Source of the DNA: Undaria pinnatifida
Taxonomy: Eukaryota > Sar > Phaeophyceae > Laminariales > Alariaceae
Assembly: GCA_012845835.1 (NCBI GenBank)
Contig: JABAKD010000026.1
Coordinates: 8,192,058 to 8,256,057, forward strand
DNA length: 64,000 nucleotides
Direction of reading: 5' to 3'
This document shows positions 57,528-64,000 of this stretch, in pieces (within the stretch, counting starts at the first letter, position 1; every line of letters begins with the position of its first letter). The notes beneath the pieces were generated by a model. It was given only the letters and a program-made list of their open reading frames with translations. It was not told the DNA's origin and did not search any database. Both the position numbers and the translations under genes were made by a program.

Positions 57528-58280
57528 TACGGTGCCTCAGGGAAGAGGAGAGCAATTTGATAGACCAGTTGACGGCAAGCGTCGTACGGGTGTGGTGAAA
57601 GACGGAGGGTCCATGGCGATGAAGGGGGCGGTGAAGTAACGCCCACTTCAAATATATACCGTCTGGGTGAGAGACCTCACAGGTTGCTATTGAGAGGAGG
57701 GTGTCCCGATTCAAGCGTCGCGTCACCTGCCTTCGTGAGGGATCACCAAGAAGCGAGGGGGAGAAGCGGGGGAGGGGATGACAGACCCGTATAAATGGCG
57801 TGGAGATAGAGCCTGGATGCGGGTAAGAACTTAAAAATGGAAGGCAGATGAGCACGTAATAAGAAGAAAGCAGCAAGGGCAGCAGGGTGAATTAGAGCTA
57901 CACTAATAATGAGCCGGGAGCAGGTACAGAAGGGAAGTATGTTTTTTTAGTGGGTTTCCTGTTTTTGACGGGTTTCCCTTGGTTTTCTTCTACGTACTTT
58001 CTGGAAATGTTTGGGCGTGGTCGATTTTTATCTGTTCTTAAAAAATCTAACAGCAATAACAATCAATACGCAGGGACAAAACTCAAGAAAAAAGTCAAGA
58101 AGCATCGTTAGGGAGCGTGGGGCAGCAACAAAATAGTGTAAGTGCGACTCAAGGCGATCATACCCTGGCTGTAAACCTCCCTGTCGCGTGGCGTTGCAGA
58201 CGCGCCGACCCGTAGGTGATGCTCCGCGAAGATGTGCAATAGGCACGCCGTAGGTTGATTCTGGAACCCGACAGCAACAA
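57528..58280. other. G-rich then AT-rich intergenic DNA, no gene seen
   Basis: 57,540-57,900 has the same G-rich character as 33-38 kb. No supported gene. Confidence 0.4.
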
Positions 58281-58282
58281 TA

Positions 58283-58335
58283 TCCAAAATAATATAATCA
58301 TAATAATAACAATAATAATAATAATCATAATGATG
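58283..58335 (+). repeat. AAT trinucleotide repeat
   Basis: AATAATAATAATAATCATAA-type run directly before repeat R3 copy 2. Confidence 0.85.
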
Positions 58336-58336
58336 C

Positions 58337-58455
58337 TATAGCGTGTTTCTTGGACGTGTTCTTAAGGTCAAATCTATTGGCGGCAGACACTGGCGGCAGG
58401 CTCAGACAGTAGACAGCTACCGGAATCTACTGACAGTGTATACTGTGCCAGTGCG
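58337..58455 (+). repeat. dispersed repeat R3, copy 2
   Basis: Matches 26,195-26,330 (GCGTGTTTCTTGGAC, GGCAGGCTCA). Confidence 0.5.
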
Positions 58456-59860
58456 CAGCCTTGTGTTTTCCGTTGCCTCCTGAACCATTCGACGACGGAC
58501 CGCCGTCCCTCTCTCTGGATAACCGCGTCGCTCTAAATCCATCAACAGTCGTAATTCGCAATATAGATCGCACCCCCTCGGGAGGTTTTCGAAACTGCTT
58601 TTCTCGACAGCCGGAAAAGTGCAAACGAAAGACGACGCGACTGCGTGTACAGAAACATCTCGACTATTGCTAGGTGTTTCCAAAGCCAGCGTTTTCGCTG
58701 TGTATGCCCCCCTTGCTTTGGAGAAAATGGTCTCAGGGTTTTTGTTGCCTTGCGTGCTATCGCGTACTGCAGTTTTATCCCGAGTGACTCGCCCCCAGTC
58801 CACCGCTGCCTCCCTCCCTTCCAGCAACCGCTATTTTGCACCTTAGGCGGCGGGTCGTCTGCCGCCTCCTCCACCCCCTCCCAGCCCCCATGGCCCCCGA
58901 ACGCCGCTCCTTTCCGCCTCTGCCTCACCATTAACGCCCCGAGCAGCCCCCCAGTAACTTCCATGGGCATACGACTTCGGTCAAATGCATGAAATGAATA
59001 CACACACCCAGCCCTCATAGTATCAAACCCCCTCTTTCGCTCGGCGGCACCGCCCATCGTGCCACCTGATCCCCCTGCTTAATCCTCTTCATCAACCACG
59101 AAGAAGCCGTATGAAGTGCACGACGACGAAAGGTATGCTTGAGGATCCTGAGGAGGTGATGTCACGCCACAGGTGCCTCTAACTCTTGTCCACGTATATT
59201 TTGATGCTATCACCAGGTTGCTCTCTAAGCCACGGAGAGTGCTTACGGCTGATTTAGGTTGCAAGCTGAGGAGGGGGGGGGGGGTGGCGGTGCTCGAAGC
59301 AAGGGACGAGCACCGCTTGACCCTTGAACGAACCCAGATCAAACTACAGCATCATCCCCGCTACCCGGCTATACGAAGCGTGTACGACACGCATCTTAAA
59401 TACCAGCATCCAGTATGCTAGGTATACCGTGAGTTCGGTATCTCTGGCTTACATGAACGGGGTTCTAACGCGTGATGACAAATTTCTCGCAACCACACAA
59501 AACAATAATCGCTGTTTGATCACCTCCGGTGTCGGCCGTTTAAATACACGGCTAGCCCTAACCAGTTTATATACTCATGCGTCAATGCTCCGTATATCGC
59601 GCCACTTACCTGTGAGTACCAGACCTCCCCGTGGAGGATTAATCTAAATCGACTCTATCTAGCTGCGACCATACCAACTGGTGACCGCGTATTCCAAAGT
59701 CGGGTACTCAACGTAGCATCCCTTGATCAAGCAGCGCTGGGTTGTACGTGTGGCCAAAGGTCTACTCAACATATTTTTTCGACACTTTTCCCCTCTTCTT
59801 TCCCAAGGGGATGAAGACTGCAGGGGATGAAGGGGGGGGTACTCGATACTCATGCGTGGC
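58456..59860. other. intergenic, no gene identified
   Basis: Overlapping open frames occur on both strands (for example 59,173-59,421 plus and 59,079-59,342 minus), none with a recognised motif. Confidence 0.35.
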
Positions 59861-59864
59861 CGCA

Positions 59865-59960
59865 GTCGTATGACCATGGTCATATGACCATACTCGTTTG
59901 ACCATACAGGCGTATGACCATGTGGTCGTATAACTACAGTGGTATGTGGTGTGACCCTCG
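59865..59960 (+). repeat. CGTATGACCAT-type degenerate array
   Basis: Repeated (C/T)GTATGACCATGGTCAT-like units, then GGTATGTGGTGTGACCCTCG; the last phrase recurs near 63,531-63,555. Confidence 0.65.
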
Positions 59961-60014
59961 CATCCCTACAATGCTGTAACGGCGTATGTATGTCCGCTTT
60001 TCACGGACCAGGTC

Positions 60015-60180
60015 GAGGGGAGGAGAGGGGGGGGGGTACTCGGTTATTGCTTGCCTTAATCGTAATCATTTGACCATAGCATTGACCAGGCATCCCTTTC
60101 GAGACCGAGCACCGTTCCTACTCCTACTAGAGACACCTTCAACATCTGGGCGCTCATTACATCGTTTCCATATGTTTCTT
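60015..60180 (-). repeat. dispersed family C, copy
   Basis: Minus-strand match to 38,985-39,075 (TTGCTTGCCTTAATCGTAAT, TTTCGAGACCGAGCACCGTT on the plus strand). Confidence 0.5.
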
Positions 60181-60874
60181 GGAGAACCGTCATCACCACT
60201 AACCAATGCGGTCAGGCAGATACATAGAGAAATACCATAACAACTGACCTATGCAGTCGGCCGTTCAGCGCTGACTGCACAGCTCAGTGGCTATGGCATT
60301 TATCGAATTAAAAACACAATCCGATATCAGCTACACCTGCTAAATATTATGTTGTTATTATTTCATTTGCCATTTGCTAATGTAGCGTGAGTGTCAAAAA
60401 TCAGAAACATGATGAAAGAACGCAACATCCAGATGAAAGCGTGAAACGATCTTTCCAACACAACCAAAAACTGCGAACATTTTTTTGGGGGCTTACCTTG
60501 TTCGGGGTGGGATGGGGAAAGGAAAGGGCAGGGGTACCGACGAGGTACCGACGACGATGCTGGAAGTACTAGGAGTCGCGCGCCCGCAGAGGGGTGCATT
60601 CAGGCCAAGCAGGCAGATAACAGACAGGAGGTCTCCCCAAATGAGTGGCAAGAGATAGGAAAGAAGACGCAAGCGAACGCGGCGGAGGAGAACCCCCGGA
60701 CTTGAAGATATTGGGCAGGTTGAATGCGGAAGGGGGGGGGCGGGAAGGCGCGGCAGAAACGCTCTTAAAATTCGCTTGAGGGGAAGCCCTGTTTCCTCTA
60801 CAAGTATGACCACAGCGAAGACGGTCGTACACTGCGTTATGGTAGTTTGTCCCCAAACACATGGGTGGGTGCAG

Positions 60875-61044
60875 TTCCATGGGGGTTTTGCATCGGCGAA
60901 ATGGATCTACGATACGAATTGACGGACGTGGGGTACAAGTTGGAAGACGTGCACGGAAACGGGTGTTACGTTTGTCGGCGCGGGGACGGGGGAGTCGGCG
61001 TTAGGGCGGAAGTTGAAGCCATTTCAAACGCCGGCGACCGGTAG
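60875..61044 (+). CDS. hypothetical coding fragment, unidentified
   Basis: An open frame with protein-like composition (FCIGEMDLRYELTDVGYKLE, GNGCYVCRRGDGGVGVRAEV) ending at TAG 61,042-61,044. A possible splice acceptor GGTGGGTGCAG lies at about 60,874. No domain recognised; it may be a single exon or an element remnant. Confidence 0.25.
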
Positions 61045-62124
61045 GACTCGTTTGCGTCGCGCTCAAGGCAAAATAAACAGGCGACAGAGGGGTGGGAAAA
61101 CGGATGGCGAACTTATATGGTACCATGATGAGTGGGTAGGGTTGTTGTCGACGCATATCAAGTCATCCCCAAGAATATGTCGAGGCATGTGAGAGCGCTG
61201 TCACACGCAGTGAGGAGCCGGCTGGTGTGTGTAGGGTGCTAGCGTTGGTGGAACACTATAGCTTGGGGACGCGCTAGCTTGTAGCATTGATGGAAGACAG
61301 GAGCCAAGAGTACGAAGGATTGGGGGAGAAGGGAGGAGGGAGGAGTAAATTGGACCGGGTTGAAACCAACGTGCCTGCGGATACATAGAACGTTCAAGAT
61401 ACTCGCAGACGAGACTACATTTTACGCGACACAATTTACAATAAAATAAAAATCCTAGTTGGGGCCAAGTTCAACTTTTTGAGAGGCAGGGGGTGTGCCC
61501 AAATTATTTCCAGTGTCTTAGTATCGGCGGGGCTCAAATTCATATGTGAGGCAGGAAAGAATGTGTCCACGCAAAATTCAGTGTTCTATCATGGTCTTGA
61601 TTGACGACCTTTGGGAAAAAGACAAGCAGAGCCAGCATTTCTTAACTCTTTATCGTATTGAGCCCTTTGAGACCTTAGGAGTCTCGAGAAAATAAACGAC
61701 GGCTAGCCTACAGCATCCACCACATAAACCAGCCAGGGCTTCCGGGGTGACGGAAGGGGCCGAACGACACGCAAGCAGCGCGGTGATACTCTTGTACTAT
61801 TAATGTTGTACGCATTTTCTGGAGGGGGGAAAATACCGCTTTTTTGGGGCCGTTTCTAGGTGGCTATACCTGGGTCTCGACATGGTTACGTGCCGATAGG
61901 TCGCGACGCTTGCAATGCTACACCTGCGGAGGAGAGGTCTGGAGATGTTTCGGCGGAGGCAACGGCTGACCATTTTTTTTTTTCTAAAGGAACGAGAATC
62001 GGATAAGGAGAGGCCAGCTAAATGACTAAGACTACAGAGGGTTCGAAGGAGGATACAGAAAGGAAATAGGCGGCGCTGGCTAGGACGAGGTAAAGTTACA
62101 GCTGGGACGGGGTGAGAATTCGGA

Positions 62125-62251
62125 GAGGGATGGAGCTGCTGAGCAAGCTGTTCAGGGAGATCGAAGAGAGGGTCTTGGTCGTAGCGGAAGGTGTGCCGCT
62201 AGCGATGGGTTACCGTGTTACCGTCTCCGACGACGGGGGTTGGAGGGCGTG
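62125..62251 (+). CDS. hypothetical coding fragment, unidentified
   Basis: A short open stretch MELLSKLFREIEERVLVVAE then YRVTVSDDGGWRA and TGA. Too short for the usual gene-calling limits and without a known motif. It might belong with the fragment at 60,875-61,044, same strand, but no joining splice sites are convincing. Confidence 0.2.
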
Positions 62252-62334
62252 AACAAGGGGGAAATCGACCCGGTACTCGATGAGCGGCATCAGGGGCGGC
62301 ACGCCAGCAGTCGGAGAGGAGTGGAGCGGCCGGG

Positions 62335-62500
62335 GTGGGGGGCGTGCTCTTTAGTGGCTTGCCTTAAGTCAATTTGATCGTTGACCACGCATTCCTTTCG
62401 AGACGTGGCACCGTCCCCACTCCTACGAGAGACAGCTCGAACACAATAAGGGTGCAACAAAAGGGTGCTCGTTACGTTTCTTCCGTACAATACATGAACA
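62335..62500 (-). repeat. dispersed family C, copy
   Basis: TGGCTTGCCTTAAGTCAATT, GATCGTTGACCACGCATTCC, TTTCGAGACGTGGCACCGTC match the copy at 60,015-60,180 closely. Confidence 0.55.
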
Positions 62501-62828
62501 CTCTTTGCTTATCTCATCTCCTTCCTGGTTGGCCGTCTGTGGCCACCACCCATCTCCCAGGACAGCGATTTTTTCTCGCTAGTAATGCTATCTAATGTAC
62601 GTGGCGGGGGGCGGGGGGCGAGACTGACGATGGTTCTAGAGAAAAGACATTTTCCTGCTCCTTTTATCGCAATAAAATGTTGCTGGCGGAATTACTATCG
62701 CGCCACAACCGTGTGATGCCTTGTGCGTGGGCGTACCGTGCAGCACGGAAAAGAAACACACCCCGCACCCCTGGGATGACTTTCCCACCCGATCTTGTCG
62801 AGAACTGCACACACTAATTTTGTTAAAG

Positions 62829-63500
62829 ATTAAAAATACACTACAGCGGTGAGATAGAGGATTTCGTCGAAACTCACCTTTGTGCAAGCGGTGTGTGAAA
62901 CTCCGATCGCGCGTGTGATGGAGTGCGAATGTCCCCATGGAGTACACAGGGCGGCGACTCCTCATCATGGTACTAGTAGTAACAACAGCATCAGGGTCAG
63001 GGTCAACAGGACAACCAATGCCAACACGTTCAGCATTCAAGACTCGTTCTACGGCAGCCCCTCCCCCCCAACATTTCTTCAACGAAATCGCCGGTTTCGA
63101 AACCAACTCCCGCTCGTAACTGTTGGAGTACGGTGTCCCTCGACGACACCCCGACGTCATCGTTCGACAGTCCTTTGCAAACAAGAAAATACATGAAGAA
63201 TTTGGTTGTCATGTCATCCTTCCTCGTGTCGAGCAGCCATGATTCAATGAAACGTTCGTTCAAGAAAATCGCTGGTGTTTTTGGGGGGGGCTATCGTAGA
63301 ATCAGTATCAATGATTCAATCTCGCTCACAACGTGAACAGAAACTCCAAGACCCCTTTCGGGTGAAACGAAATCTGACGGCTATGGAAGTGACCAGCTTA
63401 TTGTATACCTGGTACCAGGTACCGGTAGAGTCTTACGATTAATAGCTATATAGGATATCGGTGAGAGGAGGTGGGAGGAGGGTGTACTCAGTTTGTGCAT
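62829..63500 (+). mobile_element. foldback MITE (family FB), most diverged copy
   Basis: AAATACACTACAGCGGTGAG, GATTTCGTCGAAACTCACCT, AACTCCGATCGCGCGTGTGA at the left end; farther in, CAGAAACTCCAAGACCCCTT and AAATCTGACGGCTATGGAAG correspond to inner units of other copies. Confidence 0.6.
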
Positions 63501-63912
63501 GGCCGTAGGCGTATGGCCATAGTCGCATGTGGTATGTGGTATGACCCTCGCATCTCTACTATGCCGGGACGGAGCACGTCGGGTTTTCTCCGACCTGGCA
63601 GACATTGCTTGCACCAAGCGCGAAGCGCCGTGGGGTGTTCGGCGAGTCGCATGAAGGGCGAACTGCATCCTTCCAAGAACCGCCTGTGAGGCAGATTCCC
63701 GGTATGGCCACTTCCAGAGACAGCACCGGGAGTACTATGTAACTGTCTCGTGGGTGCCCTGCCGTAAACGCTACCATATACCACTGGTACGTGATACGGG
63801 GGGGGGTTAGCAATTGTTTTAGATCGCATGACGTAATGAACGGGAGCTGCAGCAAGAATCGTGGTAGACCTAAACTCTGTAAAGGGATGACGGGAGCGGC
63901 CGGGGACAGAAA

Positions 63913-64000
63913 ATTGAAAATTCGACTCTGCTTCTTATCGAGGAACGGCGTAGTGTGTTTTAGAATTAAGAAAACGCAAAAGGGTAAACGAGAACCCGTG
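63913..64000 (+). repeat. dispersed repeat R5, copy 2 (cut by window end)
   Basis: Matches 40,315-40,402 (GCTTCTTATCGAGGAACGGC, GTAGTGTGTTTTAGAA). Confidence 0.6.

Overview
The window is nuclear DNA of an intron-rich, repeat-rich eukaryote, most likely a brown alga or related multicellular stramenopile. What is seen: core histone genes, a U1 snRNA gene, TTAGGG-type repeats, a 12-exon gene with introns up to 3.5 kb, and dense MITE, SINE, LINE, LTR and hAT debris. The taxonomic call rests on the look of the histones and of the LINE reverse transcriptase; it is an inference, since no search could be run.

1-990: degenerate coding-like sequence on the minus strand. 1,913-23,315: one plus-strand gene, reconstructed here exon by exon, encoding the ER glucosyltransferase ALG6 (566 aa, 12 exons, every splice phase consistent). 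Its introns hold most of the mobile elements of the left third: an antisense LINE reverse-transcriptase pseudogene, a Tc1/mariner-like MITE, a foldback MITE, a Mutator-like MITE carrying telomere-like repeats, and a Ty3/gypsy integrase fragment. The end of its last exon is repeated twice more in tandem just downstream. 25,068-26,151: a complete relict hAT element with matching 8-bp target duplications.

28,683-54,569: a dispersed histone locus with all five histone classes: divergent H2B/H2A (28.8-29.9 kb), H4 (43.4 kb) and divergent H1/H3 (52.1-54.5 kb). Spacers between them are gene-poor and full of repeats. All five genes end in the same unusual stem-loop (GGTGTT/AACACC stem), flanked by CCAA-type and ACCA-type sequence like a canonical histone mRNA 3' end but with a different stem. 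A purine-rich block follows each one. CCAAT boxes, and E2F-like sites at some, lie upstream, which fits S-phase expression. The H1 gene has two introns yet keeps the stem-loop.

55,221-55,392: a U1 snRNA gene with a TATA box about 30 bp upstream. 55.4-64 kb: no secure protein gene; a hexanucleotide array, further copies of the dispersed families and two short coding-like stretches.

Several repeat families recur across the window: a foldback MITE family (nine end copies), a poly(A)-tailed SINE-like family with insertions as short as 40 bp, a second SINE-like family with a possible tRNA-type head, an ~83-bp micro-MITE, and a composite purine-tract element. No CRISPR, operon or other prokaryotic feature is present.
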